NCBI RefSeq assembly: GCF_902806685.2 | Contig: NC_048553.1 | Span: 3,455,099 to 3,519,098 of the forward strand | Direction: 5' to 3' | Source of the DNA: Maniola hyperantus | Taxonomy: Eukaryota; Arthropoda; Insecta; Lepidoptera; Nymphalidae | Length of the DNA stretch: 64,000 bases | Shown: positions 44,093 to 54,720 of the stretch, piece after piece | How positions within the stretch are numbered: position 1 is the stretch's first letter | Layout: every line of letters begins with the position of its first letter | Made by a program: the position numbers and the translations under genes | The notes under the pieces: generated by a model | What the model was told of the DNA's origin: nothing | The model's database searches: none | Seen by the model: only the letters and a program-made list of their open reading frames with translations

Positions 44093-44262
44093 TAGGGACT
44101 ATAGGCATATGTAACAAATTTAGTTCAAAGATCAGTAAGGTATAAGCAATAGTAGATACCTACACGGTAAAAAAACGATGACCGTATTAAAATAAAGTTT
44201 TAAATTCAAAAGAGATTTAGCTACTTAATTGAGATAAGTAAATATTTTCCTAATCGTAAATT

Positions 44263-44950
44263 ACATCAAAACAGGAGTAAGTTAACAAATGCGTTGCTTG
44301 TCTTGAATTCAGCTAAACTCACAGAGTCACGGTGGCGATAGGTAAAAAACAAGAAGGACCTTCATATTCTCGCAATTATCTTTGACGAAACTCACACAAT
44401 CTCAGTGCAATAACTACGTCACGGCAAAACACACACTTGTAAATTGGAATGAAGCTTGTTTTAGTTGGGCAATGAGCGTAAATGACATCAAAACAGGAGG
44501 AAGTTAACAAATGGACTGCTCGTCTTGAATTCATCTAAACTCACAGAGCCACGGTGGCGATAGGTAAAAACAAGAAGGACCTTATTTTCATATTCTCGCA
44601 ATAATCTTTGACGAAACTCACACAATCTCAGTGCAATAATTACGTCACGGCTATACACATACTTGTAAATTGGAATACAGTTTGTTTTAGTTGGCCAATA
44701 GGCATGAATGAAAGTGAAAGAGGAAGAAGGTCACAAATGCACTGCTCGTCTTGAATTCAGCTAAGCTCACAGAGTCACGGTGGCGATAGGTCAAAACAAG
44801 AAGGACCTTATTTTCATATTCTAGCAATAATCTTTGACGAAACTCACACTATCTCAGTGCAATAACTACGTCACGGCAATACACACACTTGTAAATTGGA
44901 ATAAAGTTTGTTTTAGTTGAGTTGGGCAATGGGCATGAATGAAAGTGAAA
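44263..44950 (+). repeat. Tandem triplication, ~222-bp unit
   Basis: 'acatcaaaacagga' starts at 44263 and 44485, and the third unit starts near 44708 in diverged form. Each unit includes 'cacagag(t/c)cacggtggcg', 'ctttgacgaaactcaca' and 'cacttgtaaattggaat'. No frame is kept across units. Confidence 0.9.
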
Positions 44951-45061
44951 GAGGCGGACGTTTAAATGGATCTCTATCAAACATTTCACTTTTTTATTCG
45001 TAAACTTTTAATACCGTCATAATATTTACTCGGTTTTCATTTAATGATAAGTTGCTTAACG

Positions 45062-45312
45062 GCTTTGTGATAGTTCTAATAAGTTTAATTTATGATTTTG
45101 TAAAGTGGTGATAATAAAAAGAATAGGTACCCGGCTGAGTTTGTTGTGGGCTCTTCTCAGACCTGGGCGCGTTTGAAACCCTCGTAGCTTTAGTTTTGTT
45201 TGCGTAATAATTATCACCACTATATCTTACAAATCCAACAATTGACAATCGAAAAGAGTAATTTATTAGGTAGGTACCTACCTATTTTGAATAAATCATT
45301 TGACTTTGACTT
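45062..45312 (+). mobile_element. LINE-like 3' segment, family F, inverted relative to 35208-35465
   Basis: 'gtgatagttctaataagttt' to 'aaatcatttgactttgactt'. Same content as 35208-35465 in reverse complement, with an ACCT expansion (45272-45282). Confidence 0.55.
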
Positions 45313-45410
45313 AGAATGAAATGAATCTGACTTAATTTGCTTGAGATGTTTTGACTTTCTTTAAATTAAGGTTTATGTGTATTTAGAAATGGTAATTTGT
45401 TGAAGACCTC

Positions 45411-45760
45411 CCTGGCGCAGTGGTGAGCGCTGTGGTTTTATAAGCCGGAGGTCCGGAGGTATATTACGTGTGCATTACAATGAATAAATTTAAAAAAATA
45501 TCACTTACCACCAGGTGAGATTGCAGTCAAAGGCTAATTTGTATCTAAATAATTAAAATTAATTAATTAATTAAATGGCCGTGGCTAGTTACCACCCTAT
45601 TGGTAAAGCCGGTGCCGCCAAGCGATTTAGCGTTCCGATACAAATGCTGTGTAGAAAATAAAACTGTCATACCCCTTTCAAGTAACCTTTGTAACCCGCT
45701 ACCACCTAATAGACTGTATCATCACTTACCACCAAGTGAGAGCGCAGTTAAGGTTTAACT
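45411..45760 (+). mobile_element. SINE-like element with a tRNA-like head (SINE3), rearranged
   Basis: The head has an A-box-like 'ctggcgcagtggtgagcgc' (45411-45430). The tail block 'cacttaccaccaggtgagat' occurs twice (45502 and about 45723), the first copy followed by an ATTA microsatellite. The same tail block occurs at 36833 and 37069. The B box is degraded. Confidence 0.5.
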
Positions 45761-45773
45761 TGTAATGAAAAAA

Positions 45774-45988
45774 CCGGCCAAGTGCGAGTTAGACTCGCAC
45801 ACTGGCAGATAACTATATCAAGTGGGGTATCATATGAAAGGGCTTCACCTGTGCATTCTAAAACAGATTTTTATTTATTTTTATGCATCATAGTTTTTTA
45901 AATATCGTGCAAAATGTTGAAAAAATACGGCTGTAGTAGGTACGGAACCCTCGTTGCGCGAGCCTTACTCGCACTTGGCCGGTTATTT
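45774..45988 (+). repeat. Dispersed repeat A with inverted termini
   Basis: The right half is an ordinary 3' end ('cgcacttggccggtt'). The left edge carries the same terminus in inverse orientation ('aaccggccaagtgcgagt'), so this copy has ~20-bp inverted ends, unlike the others. Confidence 0.7.
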
Positions 45989-46150
45989 TAAACAAGCTTT
46001 TACTCAAGAGAAATTCGGGTAGAAATGTAACCCTAACTACCTCGGGTTCTATTCAAGCGATATTGATCAAACTTAGTAAGTATATGTTGGTACATACCTA
46101 AGCTAAGAATAGAGATATGTTTTTTTTGCGCTTGGCTGCAAAAACATATA
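45989..46150. other. Spacer
   Basis: No feature. Confidence 0.3.
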
Positions 46151-46253
46151 TCATCATCATCATCATCCTGAAACCCATCGCCGACTCAGCCAGAGCACGG
46201 ATCTCATATTAGAATGAAAACTGTTTGGTCATAGTCTACCACGCTGGCCTTCA

Positions 46254-46304
46254 CCTTTGAGAACATTATGGAGAACTCTCAGTTCTCCATAATGTTCTCA
46301 AAGG
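46254..46304. repeat. 24-bp-arm perfect palindrome in SINE1
   Basis: Arms 46254-46277 and 46281-46304 around CTC. Other SINE1 copies carry only the left arm ('tttgagaacattatggaga'). Confidence 0.92.
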
Positions 46305-46366
46305 CATGAGGTACAGGTTTCCTCACGATGTTTTCCTTCACCGTAAAAGCAAGTGATACAAATTTA

Positions 46367-46544
46367 CAGTACGCGGCAGGAAATAATGTACATCGGGCTT
46401 TAGAATGATATTACGGCTTTGTAGAGCATTGTCTCTGTCACTCACTCCTATTTATGACGCTTTGTCCGTCTCGACGACAGAGACAATGTTCTACAAATCC
46501 GCTATCTCCTAAGGTTGATGTACATCACTTTCTGCCGCGTACTG
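46367..46544. mobile_element. MITE family M1, copy 4, inside SINE1
   Basis: 178 bp, CAGTACGCGGC... with complementary end, TA at 46365-46366 and 46545-46546. Confidence 0.9.
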
Positions 46545-46648
46545 TATATTTATCTGCTAACTCCGAAAAGTTAGAGGTGGCCGGAATCGAACCAACGACC
46601 TCCCGAATAGGAGGCAGATGTCTTATAACCACTAGGCTATCACGGCTT

Positions 46649-47322
46649 GGTAATACCATAGTAGCTAGGTACATTAGGTAGATATAGGTACCTATAACAA
46701 AAACACGTCGGGTGTATGACCGTGTGGCGTGACGAGGACGTTATCGGGGGGCAGCGGGTAGGTGCAAGAGGGGGGAAGGGGGGAATGGTCGTCGCGAGGC
46801 TGCACCGAGCTGCACGCCATGGGAGTAGTCCTACACCCTACTGCCACAGTTCACGAAAGTCAGGGAACTCCCAACAAAACGTCGAGGCTTCGATGGCACT
46901 GGCAGGTGTCAAATGTAAGTACATTTATTTTGACGCAGGTAGCCCTATAGTAGCCCTATTTTTCTTTGATTTCACGTCACTATAACCTAATATTGGGGCC
47001 GATTCTGATTTAGTGTTAGGCACTGGTTCTGATTAATTAGGTGCTTCGGATGAATGAAACAACGAAGATAAAATGCGGCACACACTATATTGTTACAGTA
47101 AAGCGAGAGATAAGTGTCCATAAGGCAGTGGATGAATTGCAAGAGAGTGATTGACAGTTAATGTCTAATTGACTGACATAATGTTATAGATCGTCTGTTG
47201 GTGTTGCCAACAGTGCCATTGTCGTCAATTCAGGATAAAACCGAAAGTTCTCTCACTCTAGTTCACTCTGCTATTGCACCCACTAACTTTTCGTCGTTAT
47301 ATGCGTTTTAAGCAATTAAATG
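46649..47322. other. Intergenic, no supported gene
   Basis: GGGG-rich 46745-46790. Overlapping frames 46716-46985 and 46762-46950 lack motifs. Confidence 0.3.
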
Positions 47323-47386
47323 TTACTTACTTTAACGGTGAAGGAAAATGTCGGGAGGGAACCTTTATGCCTGAAAGTTCACTAGG
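47323..47386 (+). mobile_element. SINE1 body fragment
   Basis: 'ttactttaacggtgaaggaa' then 'gggaacctttatgcctga' matches the SINE1 body (20775-20820). Head and tail missing. Confidence 0.55.
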
Positions 47387-47733
47387 CATATCTGTCTGCA
47401 CTGTCTGTCTGTATAGTCTGCACAGCCAACGGGGTGTCTTGATTTTTATGACCTTTCTTCAACCCACGTCCTTCTTCACAACAATCTTACTAGCTATCCC
47501 AGTGAAACAGTATACTAATAGTAGTCGTATTTCTTTTAATATCATAAAATCATGATTTAATCTGTTAATAGCAATACGTTAGATAGATCACGTTTTTTCG
47601 TCTGCAATGACGCAATTTATCTGTTCGAGTGTCTGGATGATATACATAGACCTACTGGTCCGATAGTTTTTTAAGAAGAGTGGCACATAGCTTCTCCCCT
47701 GACGGCCGTGCTCTCTGGGAGGCCGCCCTTGCG
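47387..47733. other. Intergenic, nothing recognised
   Basis: Left border of the nest, no gene supported. Confidence 0.3.
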
Positions 47734-48061
47734 AAGGTGACGCGACAATTAGCGTCGCGCGGTCATCGGCCGCGGCCGCGAGCTGGCGCGATGTCAACGA
47801 TTCCGATCGCGATAGCGTGACCGGACGCGACGCCCGCGCTCGCGGCCGCGGCTAGGGCTGTGAGCACTGTCGGATATCGATATAGCTCCCTTTGATGTAA
47901 GTCATCGAGGAAGGTGACGCGACAATTAGCGTCGCGCGGTCGTCGGCCGCGGCCGCGAGCTGGCGCGATGTCAACGATTCCGATCGCGATAGCGTGGCCG
48001 GACGCGACGCCCGCGCTCGCTGCCGCGGCTAGGGCTGTGAGCACTGTCGGATATCGATATA

Positions 48062-48817
48062 CCGCTATCGATATATCGCTACAGAGCGATTTGGATTCTG
48101 TTAAATTGTGGTGCGAACAGAATGCTATGTTTTTAAATGTAAACAAATGCTTTGTACTTAATTTTACTAAAAAAACCAATAAAGTTAAATTTGATTATTT
48201 TCTTGAAAATAATAAACTGCCTGCTAAGACTAGTGCTAGAGATCTTGGTATAACTTTTGATACATCTCTAACATTTAAGTTACACATAAATAACACAATC
48301 ACAAAAGCTAATAAAATGATGGGTTTCATTTTCAGAATAACAAAAGATTTTAAAAACCCTTTAAGTCTAATGCATCTTTATAAAAGTCTTATTCGCAGTA
48401 TCCTAGAATATGGTGCCCCAGTTTGGTCCCCTTACCAGAAAACGTATGCCGACGCCGTTGAATCAGTGCAAAGACGTTTCTTACGAAGACTTCTCTTTAA
48501 ATTCAATAGAAAGCTTGTCAATTCCTCTTATGAAGACAAGTTAAAATATTTTAAACTCGATTCTCTATGCTTGCGCCGTATGCTACTTGATACAATCCTA
48601 CTGCATAAAATCATCAACAATCAAACGGATACCACACTTTTGTCAAAAATAGGTCTAAATTGTAAAATCCCAAAACGAGCAACTCGCACTTACAACGTAT
48701 TTCCAACTAAGCCCTGCCGCACTGTTTTTGCGACGCACTCTTTCCTCAATCGCATCTGTCATCAATTTAATACGCTTCATCAGAAAGATCGACAGCTAAA
48801 TATTTTTAATTCTACGA
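48062..48817 (+). pseudogene. LINE reverse transcriptase, C-terminal part, broken by a P element
   Basis: The frame reads LQSDLDSVKLWCEQNAMFLN then VNKCFVLNFT (the block just after the catalytic YxDD region), DLGITFDTSLTFKLHINN, SLIRSILEYGAPVWSPYQKT, then VESVQRRFLRRL, and ends in the CRTVFATHSFLNRICHQFN region. These are the conserved post-palm motifs of CR1/Jockey-clade ORF2. No catalytic aspartates remain (5' truncation), and the apparent N-terminus upstream of 48062 is 177-bp repeat sequence. The P element cuts the frame at 48817. After it the same frame goes on for ~17 codons and stops at 60515-60517. Otherwise the frame is intact, so the LINE was young when hit. Confidence 0.88.
48810..48817. 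repeat. 8-bp target-site duplication (left), P-like copy 2
   Basis: TTCTACGA, repeated exactly at 60457-60464. Confidence 0.92.
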
Positions 48818-49404
48818 CTTGGACGATCTAACCTATGGACTTGTAACGCGCCTAATATTACGAATAAAATTTTCTGTCACTTTTGGTGCGGGACGAGGAA
48901 ACACTACATAGACAACTTGACACACTCACTCAACAAAATTTTGTGTCATTATTAACACACACATATCTAAATCTTCAACACTACTACATTTTACGCACAC
49001 TAATAAGTTATATACATCAACATACAAAGACATTACGAGTGTAAGACAGTCAAATTGATTTGCGATGCTACCGTATCGATATTTTAAAATATATCGATAG
49101 TTTTTCAGAAACAAAAGTAGAAGTAAGAATTTATTACTCGTATTTAATTACTTAAAACCAGTGTTTGGTCAGCGTAGCGTATTCTTGCATACATTCACCT
49201 CACTTAATAGGTAATTATCCCAAAAACTAATAATGCAACGTAAAAATAAGAAAAATATTTATTTAAAAAATATGCACATACTTTTTTACTTATTTTATAT
49301 CATTTTTAATCTTTTGTATTTTTTTATATAACGAAATTTTCATTTAAAATTTCGATAGTGAAAATGTGCTTATTAATGACTTATATTATTATATAATACA
49401 AAAT

Positions 49405-49955
49405 AAACCTGACCGCGCAAAAGCCTACCAAACATAATTAGTAGGTATATCAATCAATAAAATGTTTTTTTCTTTCCAATCAATCATTTATTTATTGCAC
49501 ATTGGGTTTACATGGTAATTCCAATATGGTGTACTCTTTGTCCAAAAAAATTAAATGTAAGTTATTAAATATTACACGTATTGCCCTTACAAATTAGCAA
49601 TGCAAAAATTTTCTCAATACCTGCCGCTTTTACCCCACAGCAAAATTCCATAAGACAGATATGATACTATGAAAATAAATTAGTAAACACACACGGTGGC
49701 CTCTTCTATTTTTAACACGTCATTATTTACCATTAGGTTAATGTTATGTATATTCTTGGCGATTCTCTCTGTAAAAATATCGAAATCTGTAAAAATAAAA
49801 CGATTATGATAAATTATTACCTAATCCTCATCCTTGAGAAAGGTACACCTTTTAGCTACAAATTACCCAGTTCAGAGACACCCTACCCCGTTTCTCGCCA
49901 ATCACTAAAATTGCGTTGCTTTAATATTTTTTTAAATGTATTAAGTACGTGAAAT
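49405..49955 (-). pseudogene. LINE fragment inside P-like copy 2
   Basis: The minus-strand translation around 49680-49570 is a frame-shifted match to the YFSYFHSIMSYGILLWGNAA then IFVLQKRAVRAI block of the LINE at 35536-36239. The segment is absent from P-like copy 1, where a CA tract and duplicated TTATATTATTAT sit instead. Whether it inserted here or was deleted from copy 1 is not settled, though a LINE inside a P element argues for insertion. Confidence 0.6.
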
Positions 49956-50177
49956 CACAGAAATCGACCAGTTTTATTACAAGTATAGGTAGCGAAAAAA
50001 TTGTGGTAATTAATAATAACTATTCTTTACTTGACTTGAAGACGGTAATTTAGTCGTTAATAATAAAGAAAATGTTTTCATCGATATCGATAATCGAACC
50101 GCAATCACTATCACATGATTCTTAAAAATCGAACCTTATGTCCTATGCAATTAAATCTAATACTGAAAAATTTTGTA

Positions 50178-50584
50178 AAAATAACACTATAGTCTCGTGG
50201 GGAGTGCGGTATACTATAGACGGAGAGCCAGGGCCCAAAATACTGTTTGAATTTACTAAGGCTAATTTTTTTATAGTTCATTAGAATGGTTGCGTACACA
50301 AACATACTGCGGTCAGTCAAGTGAACCTGAGAACAGTGACTCAGGTGCGCTATCAAAGGTGTCGTACCTGCGAGGTAATAAAATGAATTTACTAAGGCTG
50401 AAAATTGATATATAACTTGTATATTGCATATAAATAAAAGTTGTAATGGTTAGACAGCAGAATATGGGGACAGAGCTGGTCAGTATGCGCAAAAAATTAG
50501 CCTTAGTAAATTCAAACAGTTTTTTGGGCGCTGGCTCTCCGTCTTTAGTATACCGCACTTCCCACGAGACTAGTGTTATTTTTA
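50178..50584. mobile_element. MITE M9 with ~80-bp TIRs inside P-like copy 2
   Basis: Left 'aaaaataacacta' + 'gtctcgtgggga' + 'gtgcggtatacta' and a matching complement at the right (about 50500-50584); the inner part of the TIR ends with 'ttactaaggctaatttttt'. Absent from P-like copy 1 at the same place (near 3455). Exact boundaries are uncertain by a few bases because an extra ~65 bp (50112-50177) also lacks a partner in copy 1. Confidence 0.8.
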
Positions 50585-50803
50585 CTACTACGTAATTTCA
50601 TGCTGTTCACGCGTATTCAAATTTTAACCTAATTTGTATATAACGAGGGTTGCAATTGTTTAGAAAAAACAAAATATAGTCTCGTGAGAAGTGTGACTCG
50701 TTTCTACCGAATTATTACGTACTCAATTACTGAATCGGTAAAGTTCTCGATTGTTATTTTATTATAATAATTTATGTAATTTAATTTATAGAAAGCGTTT
50801 ATT

Positions 50804-50807
50804 ACAC
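50804..50807. repeat. 4-bp target-site duplication (left), LTR element
   Basis: ACAC before the left LTR, repeated at 60196-60199. Copy 1 of the P element shows the unoccupied site at 3230-3240. Confidence 0.92.
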
Positions 50808-52280
50808 TGTGACGTTGTAAATTTTGAACTACTAATTAGCGTTTCGCTTTTAATTAAAATCTATTTTGTTCAAAGTATGTTGGTGCCACCTAGCATCAAG
50901 GTGCAGAACTACGCGTGGGTCGATGTTCAGAGTTCATTCGAGCCACAATAGATGGCGTTTGCTTCGTTGTCAATTGTCGTAAAAATAAAACAAAATAATT
51001 AAATAAAACCATAATATCATTTGTTTATTGTTAAGTCATTAACAAAACGGTTCTTATAATATATCCTTAGGTTCCGCAAATATTCAAAAATGAATTGGCT
51101 TCATGATCAAACTAAATGAGAGCGGCCACACTCGGGTTGCGTCTGGCAACACCGATTGGTGAGATTTAGAATTTTTCTGGAGTCAACATGTGAAGACGAA
51201 TTTTTTCGTTCCAGGAAAATCTCACTCCTTTTCGCCCATGGCTTCGCCTGGGAAAATACAATAGTTATAAATTTAGTCATCCTAACGTATTTCAATGTTT
51301 CATCAATTATGGTGAGTGAAAAATCAAGTAATGTGGATTCGACAAAATGGCGGTTTGGTTAGAGAAAATCCTAATTTCATGATTTTCCCTTTCAGTTCCA
51401 GTTATTTTACCTTCCCAAATAAATGAGGATAATGGGTTGTGGGTGGACTCCTGAAAACCATTGGTGGCCAGGAGTTCAATAGGTGAGTTGTGTTTGATCG
51501 GGAAAATTCCACGTGTCGAAATTTTCACACAGCACAAATTATAATCTTGTTTTTTCTTTGTTACAGGGTTTCCGTTTGCGTTTCCGTTTTTAGTTTTCGG
51601 TTTTCGTATTTCGCTTTCGTTTTCCGTATTTATTTCTTTTGCACATTCACGTTGGCAACTTAATTCTATGGATAAGACTTGGTGAAAATCTTTGTAATGA
51701 AACATTTCGGTTGTGAAGAATCAAGTTAAATCGAGTTTTGGGAGCTTGGCCGATGCCGTCCAGCTACCTTGCAGTCTTCGCACCTACAAGTAAGCAAATG
51801 TTTGTATCCTGGAACAGTTTAGTGAACCTTCTTAGTGTATGTGTACAGTAAGAACCCTGTCTTTACTACTGAGCTTTTATTTTGAAACAATTTTATGAAT
51901 TTTACTGTGTCATTGTCTATTCCATGCCAATGGCATCTTAATTTTAAAACATAGATTTTATGTACTATCTACCTAAGGCATTCTAATGTATCTAAATTAA
52001 GTCTTGGCATTAAGCTAGAATAACTAAGCATTATTAGCCATCACTATGTATTAAGCGACCCCGGTAAAAGTTACATTAAAAACAATTTTGCCTAACATCT
52101 AGCAAATTTCATTTATAACACCTCATATACATTACAAGGGAGTCGACGGCTAGCTTCTATTCTTTACTAGGTAGATAGATCAAGTAAAGTAAATTATTAT
52201 TTTTCCTCTAATCTTTGTAAGGTGGTAGATTATTCCGTATCCGGGTATATTTCTATTCCGCCCAATTTACCACCCTTACA
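50808..52280 (+). repeat. 5' LTR
   Basis: 1473 bp, starts TGTGACGTTG, ends CACCCTTACA. Contains AATAAAA-type polyadenylation-like signals near 50980-51006 and a run of TTTTCGTTTTCCG-like units near 51570-51640. Promoter elements cannot be assigned with certainty. Confidence 0.95.
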
Positions 52281-52282
52281 AA

Positions 52283-52294
52283 TGGCGCCCGAAC
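52283..52294 (+). promoter_or_regulatory. Primer-binding site, tRNA-Lys type
   Basis: TGGCGCCCGAAC, two bases after the LTR end, is complementary to the 3' end (with CCA) of tRNA-Lys as used by many retroelements. Twelve bases match, then the sequence becomes T-rich. Confidence 0.85.
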
Positions 52295-53451
52295 GTTTTT
52301 TTATATAGTTATTTCTGTATATTTTGAGAAATTTTGTAAATTTTATGAAATGTACTCCGCTGATTGTACAATTTTCTAAGTAGTGACACATTGCAAAGAG
52401 CACTAAGCTGTTTTTATGGTTAACTAACTAAATAATAACTAATAGTTAGAAATTTTGTTTGATAGTTTAAGTAATTTTCTGAGTATAGTCCAACATTGGT
52501 TTTTTTTTTCTTATTTAATTAACACATTATAAATGGTGCTTATGCCGTTCAATTATGTTATTTGACTTACCTTTGAGGTGTATAAGTGAATGTTTGCCTT
52601 CAGTTTAGTAATAAACATTGCTTAACTGAGTTGTTGTTGGGTATTGCTTTCAATAGTAAGTACATCTTATGTTTGAAAATTCCGGTAACTTAGTATAATT
52701 AAAGTTTTGAAACGCTATGTGCTGTTAACTAGTTACACACATACATTTATAAATACTAAGAGTTACAACTTGTGAAACTAAATATATAAACTATATTCAG
52801 AGATTACATTAAGTTCAAGTATGAAGTTATGAACAATTTTTTTTTTTCAGTGACTTGATACTTCATTATTTTGTTGAAATTTTGTTTAGAGCTGTGTTAA
52901 GGTTATGATAAAAGCTACTTCACACACAAAACATGTTAAGTTTAAGTGAATGCTGGTAGTTTAAAGTGACATTTAGAAACAGATTTTGTTGTATTTTAGG
53001 TTATGTGTTAAAAGTGTAAAGTAACAGCCATCAAACCATTGCACAATCTCTTTGTTTTTTTTGAAAGATAATATGCTAGTCAGAGTTCATTGCAACTTTG
53101 TTGCCTGTTTACTTTTGTAATTGTAAAGGTTGTAACACACTGTGTACTCATAAAGGTGATACTGCACCTTACAATCATTTATTCAATTTTGGGAAGTTTT
53201 ATTTTGTTATATTTTGTTTACTATAGTAATAATATGTGCTTGTATTATTAACAATATTTTGGAATAGGAACATAATTGATAAAATAGTTAGGATAGACTT
53301 AAGAATATTGTTTTTGTTGTGTATTTTGCTTGTGTATATTTAATAGTTTAAATAACTTCTTTTGTGTTTGTGTTTAACCAATTTGTATAAGGCTAAACAT
53401 AGACAGTTACACAAGTTCGATATTTTGTTAAATGTGTTTTGACTTAACACA
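52295..53451 (+). other. Untranslated leader of the LTR element
   Basis: About 1.16 kb AT-rich, no long open frame, long for a leader. No packaging signal can be identified by eye. Confidence 0.6.
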
Positions 53452-54720
53452 ATGGAACAGACTTTTGCCCAGTTTCATTCACTTTTGAAGGACGAATTGT
53501 GTTATGAGGTATCCATTCGTTCCGAAACTCCAGCACCTACAGTGCTAGGTTTAAAGAAACAGTTAAAACAATTAATTCAGGAAATTCCTTCTGAATCAAT
53601 TTTAGAGACAGATTTCTCTTCTGAAAGTGAGTTAGGGGTTATTACTAAAAAACTTCAAGACTTAGAAGATTTATTAAAAAAGTGTTCTGACACTAAAGAT
53701 AGACATGCCCTCTGTAGGTCTAAAGCTTTAGCTTCACATTTGTACTTTAGAATTTTGAGAATACAGTGTTCCGAACTCAGCTTAATAAGTAGGAAGAGTG
53801 AATTACATACAAAGTTGCAGAGTTTGATTTCCAGATTAGATGCTGACAATGAGTCGTCTCACGACGAATCACTGGATTCCGAGAGTACCGCCGTTGACTG
53901 CACTGGTGATAAAAATGTTGCCAAGTGGAAGTTACATTTCAACGGACAGGGTGATCCGCGCAGTTTCATCGAACGCGTTGAGGAATATAAAAGATCTTAT
54001 GGCGTTTCAGATGGAAAATTATTTGTTTCTGCATTTCATCTTTTTACAGGCCGAGCATTGTTATGGTACAGAGGCAACAAATGTCAAGTTTCGTCTTGGT
54101 CAGAATTGAAAACTTTATTTTTAGAGGAATTTGATGCAGTAGATTATGACTACAGGTTGCTAGGTGAAATTCGAGCAAGAACACAAGGCTCTGAAGAACC
54201 TGTGTCTATCTATTTCGCTGTAATGTTTGGCATGTTTTCAAGGTTGTCAACACCACTTTCCGAAGAACAAAAGTTACAAATTTTATTACATAATATTCGC
54301 CCTTTTTACTCAGAACAATTAGCTCTTGTTGACATTAAGTCTGTCGCAATGTTGAAGGAAAAGTGTCGCAAACTAGAGGCTGCGAGGCAGCGTTCCGCCT
54401 TATTTTCTGAGCCTACTAACAGTAAGGCAACTTTAAGTTCAGAGTTTGCTTACAAACAAGTGACAAAACAGATAAACACACTTTCAGTCACACCTGCACC
54501 TAAGGTTGATACAAGTAAAGGCACTGATTTTACGAAAACAAATAAACAACTATGTTACAAGTGCGGCAAGGGTAACCATTCCTTTAAATTTTGCAGGACA
54601 GTTCCGAAATTTATTAGATGTTTTTCGTGTGGACGTCAGAACTTTACAGTAAAGACATGTCCAAGTTGTAGTAAAAAGGCGATTAGTAAACCCGCTCCGG
54701 ACAAAAATTCAAAAAACTAA
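53452..54720 (+). CDS. gag: Gag polyprotein of the Ty3/gypsy element
   Basis: 422 codons from the first ATG after the leader to TAA at 54718. Gag forms the cytoplasmic virus-like particle and binds the genomic RNA. The N-terminal third is acidic and Ser/Glu-rich. Residues ~160-320 have the retrotransposon gag (capsid-like) pattern with RSFIERVEEYKRSYGVSDGK, ALLWYRGNK then WSELKTLFLEEF, and YFAVMFGMFSRL. The C-terminus has one classical zinc knuckle CYKCGKGNHSFKFC (CX2CX4HX4C) and a second, CFSCGRQNFTVKTC, in which the His is replaced by Phe. The tail is Lys-rich. Intact frame. The last codons overlap pol (frame opens at 54690), joined by a -1 shift. Confidence 0.93.
   Translation: MEQTFAQFHSLLKDELCYEVSIRSETPAPTVLGLKKQLKQLIQEIPSESILETDFSSESELGVITKKLQDLEDLLKKCSDTKDRHALCRSKALASHLYFRILRIQCSELSLISRKSELHTKLQSLISRLDADNESSHDESLDSESTAVDCTGDKNVAKWKLHFNGQGDPRSFIERVEEYKRSYGVSDGKLFVSAFHLFTGRALLWYRGNKCQVSSWSELKTLFLEEFDAVDYDYRLLGEIRARTQGSEEPVSIYFAVMFGMFSRLSTPLSEEQKLQILLHNIRPFYSEQLALVDIKSVAMLKEKCRKLEAARQRSALFSEPTNSKATLSSEFAYKQVTKQINTLSVTPAPKVDTSKGTDFTKTNKQLCYKCGKGNHSFKFCRTVPKFIRCFSCGRQNFTVKTCPSCSKKAISKPAPDKNSKN

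Larger units (their letters stand above)
46151..46648 (-). mobile_element. tRNA-Arg-like SINE (SINE1) interrupted by MITE M1
   Basis: ATCATCATC tail at 46151, body 'tcctcacgatgttttccttc', then the MITE (46367-46544), then the tRNA-like head with 'ggaatcgaaccaacgacctc' and 'ccactaggctatcacggctt'. An inverted duplication at 46254-46304 is also inside. Confidence 0.85.

Noticed and set aside
47914..48061. N-terminal extension of the LINE reverse-transcriptase frame
   Set aside because: It is read-through into the 177-bp tandem repeat and not part of the LINE protein.
51107..51705. Open frames inside the LTRs (also 59022-59620)
   Set aside because: They appear twice only because the LTRs are duplicated; no protein signature.
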